DNA of 46,296 nt from Acrocarpospora catenulata (GCF_018476525.1 NZ_JAHCST010000071.1:1-46296), one strand, 5' to 3'. Shown: positions 23,317 to 31,457, counted from the first letter of the stretch. The notes: a model not told the origin generated them from the letters alone. A program made the numbers and translations.

Positions 23317-24804
23317 ATGAAGAAACGGCTGGCCAGGACGCCGCTCTGGCTCCGCCTGGTGGTCGGCACGCTGGCCATGGTCACCCTGGCCATCGCGCTG
23401 ACCGGAGGGTTCGCGGTGCAACTCCTCCGCGGATACCTGACCGAGCGGATCGACGAGCAGCTGATCATGGCCAGCCGGCCGCTGCGGGACATGGTCGAGA
23501 TGCCCGAGGGCGGGATCCGGGTCCGGGAGGCCGTGCCGCGGCCGCAGCGCATGTTCGGGCTCTTCCACGTCGCCATCGTGGACGCCGAGGGGAACACGGT
23601 CCGGGTCGTCGCCGAGTCCCCCGGGGAGGAGAAACCCGCCATTCCCCGGCTGAACCGGGCCGAGGTGCTGGAGCGGAACGCACAGCCGTTCACGGTGGCC
23701 TCCCAGGACGGGGTAGGCCCGTCCTGGCGGGTGGTGGTGGTGCCAGGACGGGACGAGCACAGCCGCCTGGTCGCGGTCAGCATGGGGGACGTCGAACGTA
23801 CCGTGACCCGGCTCACCGCCATCGTGGCCGGGGTGGGCGGGGCCGTGCTGGTGGCGCTCGGGCTGGCCTGCTACTGGCTGGTACGGCGCAGCCTGCGCCC
23901 GCTCGGCGAGGTCGAACGCACGGCGGGGGCCATCGCAGGAGGCGATCTGTCACAACGGGTGCCGATGCGCCACCCACGGACCGAGATGGGCAGGCTGGGA
24001 CGGGCCGTCAACGGCATGCTCGCCCAGATCGAGGCCGCCTTCCAGGATCGGGAGGCGTCCGAGGCGGCGGCCACCCGGTCCGCCTTCGAGGCGAAACGCT
24101 CCGAGGAGCGGATGCGGCGGTTCGTCGCGGACGCCTCGCACGAGTTGCGCACGCCGCTCACGTCCATCCGCGGGTTCGCCGAGCTCTACCGCCAGGAGCA
24201 CGGGCACCGGCCGGAGGACGAGCTGGCCGGGCTGGTCAGGCGCATCGAGGACGAGGGCGCCCGGATGGGCCTGCTCGTCGACGACCTTCTCCTGCTGGCC
24301 CGCCTCGACCAGCAGCGCCCCTTCGAACGCGAACCCGTGGACGTGCTGAGCCTGGCCGCGGGCGCCGTCCTGGACGCCCGCCTGCTCGCCCCCGACCGCG
24401 AGATCGAACTCCACCGCCTCGACGACTCCGACGACCCCGTCACCGTCGACGGCGACGAGACCCGCCTCCGCCAGGTACTGGGCAACCTGGTCGGCAACGC
24501 GCTCCGCCACACCCCCGAAGGCACCCCCTTCCGGGTCGGCGTCGGCCTCCTCCCCGGCCCCGTCGCCGGCCCCGTCGCCGTCATCGAGGTGGCCGACGAG
24601 GGCCCCGGCCTCCCCGCCCCCGACCGCGTCTTCGAACGCTTCTACCGGGGCGACCCCTCCCGCACCCGCAACTCCGGCGGCACCGGCCTCGGCCTGTCCA
24701 TCGCCGCCGCCCTGGTCCACGCCCACAACGGCACGATCACCGCCGAGAACACCACTCCCGGCGCCCTGTTCCGCATCCGGCTCCCCGCTCGCGAAGAGCC
24801 GTGA
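23317..24804 (+). CDS. Sensor histidine kinase
   Basis: The 495-residue kinase has membrane segments at about 13-36 and 165-188 with a ~125-residue extracytoplasmic sensor domain between, a HAMP domain (189-241), a phosphorylatable H-box ADASHELRTPLTSIRG with His275, N-box LGNLVGNALRHTP (388-400), G1 DEGPGL (427-432) and G2 GTGLGL (455-460). It should phosphorylate the regulator encoded just upstream. A second, closely similar regulator gene ends on the next base on the opposite strand and could be an additional client. It is the last gene of the operon. Confidence 0.95.
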   Translation: MKKRLARTPLWLRLVVGTLAMVTLAIALTGGFAVQLLRGYLTERIDEQLIMASRPLRDMVEMPEGGIRVREAVPRPQRMFGLFHVAIVDAEGNTVRVVAESPGEEKPAIPRLNRAEVLERNAQPFTVASQDGVGPSWRVVVVPGRDEHSRLVAVSMGDVERTVTRLTAIVAGVGGAVLVALGLACYWLVRRSLRPLGEVERTAGAIAGGDLSQRVPMRHPRTEMGRLGRAVNGMLAQIEAAFQDREASEAAATRSAFEAKRSEERMRRFVADASHELRTPLTSIRGFAELYRQEHGHRPEDELAGLVRRIEDEGARMGLLVDDLLLLARLDQQRPFEREPVDVLSLAAGAVLDARLLAPDREIELHRLDDSDDPVTVDGDETRLRQVLGNLVGNALRHTPEGTPFRVGVGLLPGPVAGPVAVIEVADEGPGLPAPDRVFERFYRGDPSRTRNSGGTGLGLSIAAALVHAHNGTITAENTTPGALFRIRLPAREEP

Positions 24805-25539
24805 TCAGCTGGTGCGCATGACGTACCCGACGCCGCGCAGGGTGTGGATCAGGCGGGGAGAGGTGCGGTTGTCGAGTTTGCGGCGCAGCACGGAAACGTA
24901 GGACTCGACGATGCCGGCGTCGCCGCGGAAGTCGTAGTCCCAGACGTGGTCGAGGATCTGGGCCTTGGACAGCACGCGACCGGCGTTGCTCATGAAGTAG
25001 CGGAGGAGCTTGAACTCCGTCGGGGAGAGGGAGACCGCGGTGCCGGCCCGCCAGACCTCGTGGGATTCCTCGTCGAGTTCGATGTCGGCGAAGGAGAGGC
25101 GGGGCGGGGCCGCGAGCGGGTCGCCGGAGGTGCGGCGGAGGACGGCGCGGATGCGGGCGACGACCTCCTCCAGGCTGAAGGGCTTGGTGACGTAGTCGTC
25201 GCCGCCCAGGGTGAGGCCGCGGATCTTGTCCTCGGTGGCGTCCCTGGCGGTGAGGAAGACCACGGGGGTGTACGTGCCGCCGCCGCGCAGCCGCCGTACC
25301 ACGTCGAAGCCATCCATGTCGGGCAGCATCACGTCGAGCACGATCAGATCCGGGCGGTGCCGCCGCACGGCGGCCACCGCGGCGCCGCCGCTGGCGGCGG
25401 TCCGTACGTCGAAACCGGCGAAACGCAGGCTGGCCCCCAGCAGTTCCAGGATGTTGGGCTCGTCTTCGACGATCAGCAGCCGGGCTTCCGGCGAGCAGGT
25501 AGCGGATTCAGACACCATGGCATCTTCTTGAGGCGACAT
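24805..25539 (-). CDS. OmpR-family response regulator, paralogue without its own kinase
   Basis: The 244-residue regulator is strongly similar along its whole length to the one at 22605-23303 (shared DVMLPDMDGF, DDYVTKPFSLEEV, LSPTEFKLLRYFM, GRVLSKAQILDHVW, LIHTLRGVGYV). It has the full GGDDYVTKPF motif. Its stop abuts the stop of the histidine kinase gene, tail to tail. No kinase gene lies on its own strand. ATG 25518 is an alternative start and would shorten it by seven residues; neither has a strong ribosome binding site. Confidence 0.93.
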   Translation of the reverse strand: MSPQEDAMVSESATCSPEARLLIVEDEPNILELLGASLRFAGFDVRTAASGGAAVAAVRRHRPDLIVLDVMLPDMDGFDVVRRLRGGGTYTPVVFLTARDATEDKIRGLTLGGDDYVTKPFSLEEVVARIRAVLRRTSGDPLAAPPRLSFADIELDEESHEVWRAGTAVSLSPTEFKLLRYFMSNAGRVLSKAQILDHVWDYDFRGDAGIVESYVSVLRRKLDNRTSPRLIHTLRGVGYVMRTS

Positions 25540-25583
25540 GAACGTTTGCTGGGCACCCTAGGGATTCCGCCTTAAAGGGACCG

Positions 25584-26744
25584 TCAAAGGATAGAACCGA
25601 CGATGTGCCTGGCGATCGCCAGACTGGACGTCGCCGCCGGTGAGGGGGCGTTGCGGACCAGGGTGATCGGGCCGTGCCGGTCGATGGCGAAATCGTCCAC
25701 CAGGGCGCCGTCCCTGGCCACCGCCTGGGCCCGCACCCCGCCCTCGGTCCTGGCCAGGTCCTCCTTGGTCAGGGACGGCACGTACTGGCGGGCGGCGGCC
25801 AGGAAGGAGCGTTTGGCCAGCGAGCCGTAGACCTCGCGCAGGCCGGTACGCCAGTGCTGGACGGCCATCCGCCGGGTGCCCGGCCAGGCGGCGATGCCGC
25901 GCAGGTCCCGCAGCGAGACCTTGGACCAGGAGTAGCCCTCCAGGGCCAGCGCCATCACCGCGTTCGGCCCGACCAGCACCTCCCCGTCGATGCGCCGGGT
26001 CAGGTGCACCCCGAGGAACGGGTAACGCGGGTCGGGCACCGGGTAGATCAGCCCGCGGACCAGGCCCTTGGCCGCGCCGGTGAGGCGCAGGTACTCGCCG
26101 CGGAAGGGCACGATGCGCACCTGGCCCGGCTGCCCGGCCATCGCCGCCACCCGGTCGGTCCCGAGGCCCGCGCACGCCACCAGCCGGTCGAAGGCGAACC
26201 GGGAGCGCCCGGCCAGCACCTCCACCCCGGAGGCGGTCTCCCTGATCGCCCGGACCGGCCTGCCGAGCCGTACGTCGAGGGAGGCGGCCAGGCTGCGGGC
26301 CACGGCGGGGAAGTCGGCGATGGCGGTGTGCGGGGAGTGCACGGCGCCGACGCCGACCGCGTGCGGTTCGATCTCGCGCAGGCCGAGGCCGTCCAGCACG
26401 GCGATGCCGGGCACCCCGTTCTCGACCGCGCGCCCGGCGATGCGGTGCATCCCGGCCAGTTCGGCCCGGGTGGAGGCGATGACGAGCTTGCCGACCTCCT
26501 CGTACGGGAGGCGGTGCTCGGCGCAGTACTCGCGGAGCAGGGCGACGCCGTCCCGGCACAGGCGGGCCTTCAGCGAGCCCGGCTGGTAGTAGATCCCGGC
26601 GTGCACGACCCCGCTGTTGTGGCCGGTCTGGTGCGCGCCGACCCGGTCCTCCTTGTCGAGCACGGTCACCTCGGCGCCCCTGGCCGTCAGCTCCCGCGCG
26701 ACCGCCAGGCCCAGGATGCCCGCTCCGACAACGCCGATCCTCAT
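25584..26744 (-). CDS. lhgO: L-2-hydroxyglutarate oxidase/dehydrogenase
   Basis: The 386-residue FAD enzyme of the DAO superfamily has GVVGAGILGLAVARELTARG (4-23) and the LhgO hallmark HNSGVVHAGIYYQPGSLKA (about 42-60). The C-terminal half contains PFRGEYLRL and IYPVPDPRYPFLGVHLTR, also characteristic. It oxidises L-2-hydroxyglutarate, a damage product of the TCA cycle, to 2-oxoglutarate, passing electrons to the membrane quinone pool or O2. It precedes the orphan regulator gene by 44 bp on the same strand but a functional link is not evident. Confidence 0.93.
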   Translation of the reverse strand: MRIGVVGAGILGLAVARELTARGAEVTVLDKEDRVGAHQTGHNSGVVHAGIYYQPGSLKARLCRDGVALLREYCAEHRLPYEEVGKLVIASTRAELAGMHRIAGRAVENGVPGIAVLDGLGLREIEPHAVGVGAVHSPHTAIADFPAVARSLAASLDVRLGRPVRAIRETASGVEVLAGRSRFAFDRLVACAGLGTDRVAAMAGQPGQVRIVPFRGEYLRLTGAAKGLVRGLIYPVPDPRYPFLGVHLTRRIDGEVLVGPNAVMALALEGYSWSKVSLRDLRGIAAWPGTRRMAVQHWRTGLREVYGSLAKRSFLAAARQYVPSLTKEDLARTEGGVRAQAVARDGALVDDFAIDRHGPITLVRNAPSPAATSSLAIARHIVGSIL

Positions 26745-26849
26745 GCCAGCCGCCCTATCCCTCGCGCTTCACGGTCTTCGTCGCCTCTTCGGTGTTCTTG
26801 CCACCATTGTGACCGTGATCCCGCTGCCACCGCAGTCCGGGCATCGGCC

Positions 26850-26865
26850 TCGAACTTGTGTTCGT
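26850..26865. promoter_or_regulatory. LexA (SOS) box
   Basis: TCGAACTTGTGTTCGT matches the actinobacterial/Cheo-type LexA consensus TCGAAC-n4-GTTCGA at 11 of 12 fixed positions, including the complete GAAC-n4-GTTC core. It directly precedes a -10-like TATAGT (26866-26871), so bound LexA would block the promoter of the downstream gene. Confidence 0.8.
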
Positions 26866-26878
26866 TATAGTGGGAAGC

Positions 26879-27241
26879 GTGTACGTGCCTCCGGGATGGC
26901 CGTCCGAGGTGCGCCCGCCGGGCAGCCCGGACTGGGAGAGCTCAGCCGTGGCGTGGCTGCTGGACGCCGTGCCGCCCGACTACCGCGCCTACGGCGTGCT
27001 GCGGCGGCACCCGCTGGCCCTGGCCCGGATGGCCCACCACCACGTGCGCGCCGAGGTGGAGGCCGCCCGGGCCGGTTACCGGGGCGCCGCCGTCGATCTG
27101 AAGGACCAGCTGCCGCCGCACGTGGTGGAGGCCGTGCTGGAGGTCTACCGGCGCGAGGGCCCCCGGCTGGTCAGCCTGGCCGAGTCCATCGCGCTGGTGG
27201 AGCGGGCGCTGCGCGGCGAGCAGTTCACCGAGCGGATGTGA
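26879..27241 (+). CDS. Conserved actinobacterial small protein, probable SOS gene
   Basis: The 120-residue acidic, soluble protein starts PPGWPSEVRPPGSPDWESSAVAWLLDAVPPDYRAYGVLRRHP and is otherwise predicted helical. I recognise the sequence type from many actinobacterial genomes but know no assigned function. Four in-frame GTG codons (26858, 26870, 26879, 26885) could start it. With the -10 at 26866 only the last two are downstream of transcription start: 26879 would be leaderless, 26885 has GGGAAG 7 bases upstream. The LexA box upstream predicts induction by DNA damage. It converges with the next gene, with one base between stops. Confidence 0.82.
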   Translation: MYVPPGWPSEVRPPGSPDWESSAVAWLLDAVPPDYRAYGVLRRHPLALARMAHHHVRAEVEAARAGYRGAAVDLKDQLPPHVVEAVLEVYRREGPRLVSLAESIALVERALRGEQFTERM

Positions 27242-27242
27242 A

Positions 27243-29852
27243 TCACCGCAGGCCCTTGATCGTTGAGGTGAGGCGGCGGAGGTCGCGGAGCCTGGCCTCG
27301 TAGGTGGCGCCGACCACCAGCAGGAGCAGGCCGCCGAAGGCCATCGGCACCCAGCGGGGCACGCTCACCATCAGCTCGGAGACGTAGGGCGCCAGCTCGT
27401 GCACGGCCACCGCGGCCAGGGTGAAGCCGCCGAGCAGGGCCGGGGCCTGGAGCCGCCAGCGGGCGCCGGCCAGCAGGATCACCAGCGCGGCCAGGCCGAG
27501 GCCGAGCGGCCGGAGCCAGCCAGCGCCGCCCGAGGGGTACACGTTGCCGTAGAGCGCGAACACGCTGGGGATCAGGGAGAACGACAGGCCACTGCCGTAG
27601 GCCACCCAGGAGGACCCTTCCCTGGCCCGGAACCAGCCGAATGCCAGCAGCACCGCCGAGACCGGGACCGTGTACGCCTCGACCACGGTCACGTTCTCGG
27701 CCGAGAGGCGTACCCAGGAGGCGAGCAGCAGGAGCGCGGTGCCCGCGTAGGCGGCCTTGCGGCGGTCGGTGCGCAGGGCGGTGCCCACGGCGATCACACC
27801 CGCCACCGCGAGCGCGACGCTGAGCATGCGCGCGTCGGCGGACAGGCCGATCCCGGTGACCGCCAGGCCGTACCCGGCGATCTCCACCCCGAGCCCGCGC
27901 CTGGGCATGCGCCAGGCGAGGGCCGCCGCCACGGCCGCCGTCGCGAGCAGGACGAAAGTGACATATCGCGCATCCAGGTCGGCGGCGAGCCAGGCCGCGA
28001 CCGCCTCGCCCCCGGCGAGCGCGGTCGCCACCCCGGCCGCCCACACCGGTACTTCAGGCGTGGTGGCCCGCCACGCCACCACGGCGGCGGTGACCGCCAG
28101 CACCCCGGTCGCGGCCAGCGTCGCCGGTTCCGAGACCAGCGCCCACGCGGCGACCTCCGCGATCGCCGCCACCGCCAGCAGCCCGAGAACGCGCTCCCGC
28201 AGCCCGCCGGCGAAGATCGCTCCGATGCCCAGAGCCACCGGAACCGCCACCAGCACCGCGACACCCGCCCCGAACGGCAGGTTCCAGGTGACCGGCACGA
28301 CCGCCACCAGCACCGCCGCCACCGCGGCCCCGGCCAGCAGCAGGGGATCCCGCTGCCGCCGCACCCGGTAGGCCAGCCCGGCCAGCGCCAGCGCCACCGC
28401 CGCGAGCACCACCAGCACCGGCGGCTTGGGCGAGACCAGCACGCTTCCCAGCAGGTCCCGGAACCCCCTGCCCCCTGCCCCACCCCAGACGACGGCGCCC
28501 TGGTCGAAGGGCCCGGTCAGGGCCACCGCGACCGGCACCGCCACCGGCGCGGCCACCAGGAGCCCGAAGATCCCGGCGGTCACGGCCGCCACCTGGCAGA
28601 TGCGCTCAAGCACCCCCGCGGACGCCCCTTCAACAGCCAGACGCTTGCGCCGCATCTCCAGGGCCACGGCGGCGACCAGGAAGGCCGCGAGGGGAGTCGG
28701 AACGATCCACCACTCCTCGGAGATCGCCATGCGGACCGGGTAGGCCACAGCCGCCGCGAGCGTGATCGCGGCTCCGGCCGCCGCCGGGGTCGTCCACCTG
28801 GTCCTGATCGCCAGGTAGAGGGCGAGGGCGGTCGCGGCCACGAGCAGCACGCTCAGCGTGAAGGAGTCGGGGAAGCCGAGACTCTGCACGGCGCTGGTGA
28901 GCACGCCGAACGCCGCGCCCAGCGTCCAGGTGACGGCGAAGCAGGCGGTCGCGGTGGCGCGCCTGCCCCACGTCCAGATGACGGCGTCGAGGGCGGCGGT
29001 GGCGACCAGCGCGGCGGTCACCCAGAGGGCGGTCGTGTCCAGCGCGAGCACCAGCAGCGGGAACTGGGCGAGCACGATCGCCATCGGCACCGGCGACTTC
29101 AGGCGGGTGACATGGCCATAAATCGCGAAAATTACGCTTACGACGGCGATCAGGCCGGCGGTGTAGTGCTGCGAGTCGATGCGGTCGAGCCCCGCCAGCC
29201 CGAACTCGTACGCCGCGTATCCGTCCAGGAAGAGCAGCGCCAGCCCCAGGATGGCGACGGTCTCCGCGGTGGCGGTCAGCTTCCGCCCCGCCAGGTACGG
29301 CGGCACCGCCAGCGTCACCCCGGTGAACCCGAGCAGCACGGCCGCCCGGCCCTCGATGCCCAGCTGCCCCCAGCTGACCACGGTGAACACGATCGCCGCC
29401 ACGACCAGTAGCAACCCGCCGAGCGACAGCAGCAGATTCTGCACGGCCCTGCCCGACATATCCGGACCGCGCCCGGAACCCCCAGGCACAGAACCCACAG
29501 GCCCGGAACCGGTGGGCCCGGAGCCCAAAGGCCCGGGACCCGCCGGAGCCTGCTGCCATGGCCCGGCCGCGACCCCTGCCGGAACCTCCCCCTTGGCCGC
29601 CCCCGCAGCCACCCCTGTAGCCGCCCCCTCGGCCGCGCGGTCCCTGGCGGATCGGAGGGTCGTGAGCAGCACGTCGCGGCGGGCGAGCAGGTGCCCTTCC
29701 TGGGCCCGCAGGGCGTTCAGCGCGGTGTCGAGCTGCCAGAGTTCGGTCGCGGCCGGGCCGGTCAGGGGCAGGCCGCAGGAGGGGCAGGCTGCCCGAGGAC
29801 CCGGAAGCGGCGCGCCGCAGTCCGGACAGGGCAGAGGGCCAGCAGAGTTCAT
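27243..29852 (-). CDS. SCO7613-type multispanning membrane protein with zinc ribbon
   Basis: The 869-residue protein starts with a zinc ribbon (CPDCGAPLPGPRAACPSCGLPL, about 8-29), then a helical segment (LWQLDTALNALRAQEGHLLARRDVLL), an Ala/Gly/Pro-rich spacer with PxGSGPTGSGP-like repeats, and about 20-24 predicted membrane segments to the C-terminus. The design matches proteins annotated after Streptomyces SCO7613, whose role is unknown. The many evenly spaced hydrophobic segments suggest a scaffold or transporter-like bundle. ATG 29852 is chosen because the zinc ribbon follows at once. A 12-bp palindrome at 29907-29918 lies in its upstream region. Confidence 0.82.
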   Translation of the reverse strand: MNSAGPLPCPDCGAPLPGPRAACPSCGLPLTGPAATELWQLDTALNALRAQEGHLLARRDVLLTTLRSARDRAAEGAATGVAAGAAKGEVPAGVAAGPWQQAPAGPGPLGSGPTGSGPVGSVPGGSGRGPDMSGRAVQNLLLSLGGLLLVVAAIVFTVVSWGQLGIEGRAAVLLGFTGVTLAVPPYLAGRKLTATAETVAILGLALLFLDGYAAYEFGLAGLDRIDSQHYTAGLIAVVSVIFAIYGHVTRLKSPVPMAIVLAQFPLLVLALDTTALWVTAALVATAALDAVIWTWGRRATATACFAVTWTLGAAFGVLTSAVQSLGFPDSFTLSVLLVAATALALYLAIRTRWTTPAAAGAAITLAAAVAYPVRMAISEEWWIVPTPLAAFLVAAVALEMRRKRLAVEGASAGVLERICQVAAVTAGIFGLLVAAPVAVPVAVALTGPFDQGAVVWGGAGGRGFRDLLGSVLVSPKPPVLVVLAAVALALAGLAYRVRRQRDPLLLAGAAVAAVLVAVVPVTWNLPFGAGVAVLVAVPVALGIGAIFAGGLRERVLGLLAVAAIAEVAAWALVSEPATLAATGVLAVTAAVVAWRATTPEVPVWAAGVATALAGGEAVAAWLAADLDARYVTFVLLATAAVAAALAWRMPRRGLGVEIAGYGLAVTGIGLSADARMLSVALAVAGVIAVGTALRTDRRKAAYAGTALLLLASWVRLSAENVTVVEAYTVPVSAVLLAFGWFRAREGSSWVAYGSGLSFSLIPSVFALYGNVYPSGGAGWLRPLGLGLAALVILLAGARWRLQAPALLGGFTLAAVAVHELAPYVSELMVSVPRWVPMAFGGLLLLVVGATYEARLRDLRRLTSTIKGLR

Positions 29853-29906
29853 GTGTGAACAATGCCGCTCAAACCACCGCAAGCACCATGCGCAGATGTA
29901 CTCAGT

Positions 29907-29918
29907 TACTCATGAGTA
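29907..29918. promoter_or_regulatory. 12-bp palindrome upstream of the SCO7613-type gene
   Basis: TACTCATGAGTA is a perfect dyad 55 bp upstream of the minus-strand start and overlaps a further TACTCAG half-copy at 29899-29905. It is AT-rich relative to the surroundings, which favours an operator. The regulator is unknown. Confidence 0.45.
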
Positions 29919-29941
29919 GTGCTCTTGAGCCCGCGCCGAGA

Positions 29942-29980
29942 GGGACCCCGGCTTCCCCCAACAAAGGAAGCCGGGGTCCC
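29942..29980. terminator. Hairpin terminator of the HesB-like gene
   Basis: A perfect 15-bp inverted repeat (29942-29956 with 29966-29980) has a 9-base loop. It lies 14 bases beyond the stop codon of the minus-strand HesB-like gene and upstream of the SCO7613-type gene on the same strand, separating the two units. Confidence 0.85.
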
Positions 29981-29993
29981 GGTAGTCGGCGGG

Positions 29994-30284
29994 TCACATG
30001 AAACGCTGCTGTTCGATGCGGAAGGAGACGCCCCCCTGATCGTCCACGGACGCGTCCAGGGACTTGTCGTCGAGTACGTCAGCAGCCTCGGAGTCGAGGA
30101 AGACCCGAGCCCCCTCCACGTCGATGACCTGGTCGGTGGCCGCCGGAGCCTCCGCCACGGAGAGCAACAGGGCGCCCGGCTCGTCGGCCTGACCGGCGAT
30201 CCTTATGCCCGTCTCCCCCGATTCAGTCGCCTGCGCGGTGAGATCTCGGATCACCTGTACGGCGTTGTCCGTCAGTGTGAGCAC
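29994..30284 (-). CDS. HesB/IscA-like protein without cysteines
   Basis: The 96-residue protein has the HesB/IscA fold pattern (LTLTDNAVQVIRDLTAQ...GIRIAGQ...DQVIDVEGARVFLDSEAADVLDDKSLDASV...GVSFRI). All three cysteines that IscA-type carriers use for the Fe-S cluster are missing; the protein contains no cysteine at all. It therefore cannot be a classical cluster scaffold and may be a structural or regulatory relative. GTG start with GAGGAG upstream; the longer open frame has no RBS. It has its own terminator. Confidence 0.87.
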   Translation of the reverse strand: MLTLTDNAVQVIRDLTAQATESGETGIRIAGQADEPGALLLSVAEAPAATDQVIDVEGARVFLDSEAADVLDDKSLDASVDDQGGVSFRIEQQRFM

Positions 30285-30367
30285 GATGACTCCTCGTTCT
30301 GGTCGGGTGTTTCGTGCCACCTTGCCCCCAAAGGAGCACTTCACACCTCAGCGCGGGTCAACCCTCG

Positions 30368-31378
30368 TCACCGGACCGCCCACCGCGCGATCAACCCAAT
30401 GATCACAATCGCCCCCGCCGCGATGCCCAGCCACACCGCGATCATGGTCGTGGTCACGCCGCCGCCGCCCGTCCGTACCGTCTCCGCCGGGGCCGCCTCG
30501 GCGGCCGAGGCCGAAGGCGACGGCGTGGCGCGGGCGCCGGTGAGGTCGGCGGGGATCGGGACCTGGTAGACCGGGCTGGAGACGCCCTCGGAACCGGTCA
30601 GCAGGTAACGTCCGTCCCGGGTGTAGGCGATCGACTCGGACTGCCGCAGTATGGGCATCGGCACCGTCCCCAGCAACTTGCCGGGAGCCTGGTAAACGGA
30701 TGCCGAAAAGTAGGTACGGATCACAAAACTCGTCCCGTCCGGGGCGAAGGCCGCGTCGGTGGCCATGGTCGGCGCGTCCCCGACCCGCCGCAGCACGTTC
30801 ACCCGGTCGGTACGGAGTTCCTTCGGCGCCTGGTAGATCGACCCGTCGAACTCCTTGCTGACGATGTACAGCCGCCCGGTGCGCGGGTGGACCATGATGC
30901 CCTCCGCGTTCCGCGCCCCGTCGGCGTACCGGAACCGGTACCGCACGGCGGGCAGGGTGGCGTCCCGCAGCCGGGTCGGCTCGAAGACCTTGTAGACCGA
31001 GATGTCCGACCAGGCCCCCTCCAGGTTGTCCCCGATGTCGGCGAACCAGAGCACGCCCCGCCCGGTCTCCGGGTCCACCGTGGCCGCCATGCCCTCCCAG
31101 TCCCGCGCCTCCGCCCCACCCAGCGTGAACGTGGCCCTGGTGCGCCCGTCCATGCCCACCGCGTAGAACTGCGGCCCCGCGCCGCTGTCGTTGTGGGTGT
31201 ACACGACGCCCTCATGGGTGGGCGACACCGCCAGCCCGCTGGACTCGTCGATCCGCTTGTCCTTGAACTCGAAGAGCTTCCGCTCCACGTCGTCCGGGGA
31301 GTCTCCGCGGGCCGCCGCCGGTCCGGCCGCCACCAGGCCCGCCAGCAGCCCGGCCATCACCAGCACGACGGCCCTCAT
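30368..31378 (-). CDS. Secreted, C-terminally anchored beta-propeller-like protein
   Basis: The 336-residue protein has a signal peptide (1-24, AGPAAA cleavage), a ~260-residue body with repeated strand motifs (SGLAVSPTHEGVVYTHNDSG, GRLYIVSKEFDGSIYQAP, DAAFAPDGTSFVIRTYFSASVYQAP, SIAYTRDGRYLLTGSEG) suggesting a six-bladed NHL/phytase-like propeller, a Ser/Pro/Ala-rich stalk and a C-terminal membrane segment (about 312-333). It should sit on the outside of the cell. The blade-like motif YQxPKEL/YQAPGKLL/YQVPIP occurs three times. Enzymatic function is uncertain; such proteins are often labelled esterase-like or WD40-like. Confidence 0.82.
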   Translation of the reverse strand: MRAVVLVMAGLLAGLVAAGPAAARGDSPDDVERKLFEFKDKRIDESSGLAVSPTHEGVVYTHNDSGAGPQFYAVGMDGRTRATFTLGGAEARDWEGMAATVDPETGRGVLWFADIGDNLEGAWSDISVYKVFEPTRLRDATLPAVRYRFRYADGARNAEGIMVHPRTGRLYIVSKEFDGSIYQAPKELRTDRVNVLRRVGDAPTMATDAAFAPDGTSFVIRTYFSASVYQAPGKLLGTVPMPILRQSESIAYTRDGRYLLTGSEGVSSPVYQVPIPADLTGARATPSPSASAAEAAPAETVRTGGGGVTTTMIAVWLGIAAGAIVIIGLIARWAVR

Positions 31379-31439
31379 GCCGTCACCCCCGCTCCACCCC
31401 ATGCCGCAATCATTCCCGATGCCCCACGCAAAGCGCTCG

Positions 31440-31457
31440 CCTGGAGTGCACTCCAGG
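31440..31457. promoter_or_regulatory. MerR-type dyad in the aldo/keto reductase promoter
   Basis: The perfect 18-bp palindrome CCTGGAGTGCACTCCAGG has a GAGT-nn-ACTC core like operators of the NmlR/AdhR branch of MerR regulators. A -10-like TAGGCT (31462-31467) follows at the distance expected for a dyad lying inside a long promoter spacer. No merR gene is present in the window. Confidence 0.6.

Noticed and set aside
25540-25583. GGAAT...GTT spaced like a SigR/SigH promoter before the second response regulator
   Set aside because: The spacing is about 20 bases, not 18, and transcription would start inside or after the proposed ATG.
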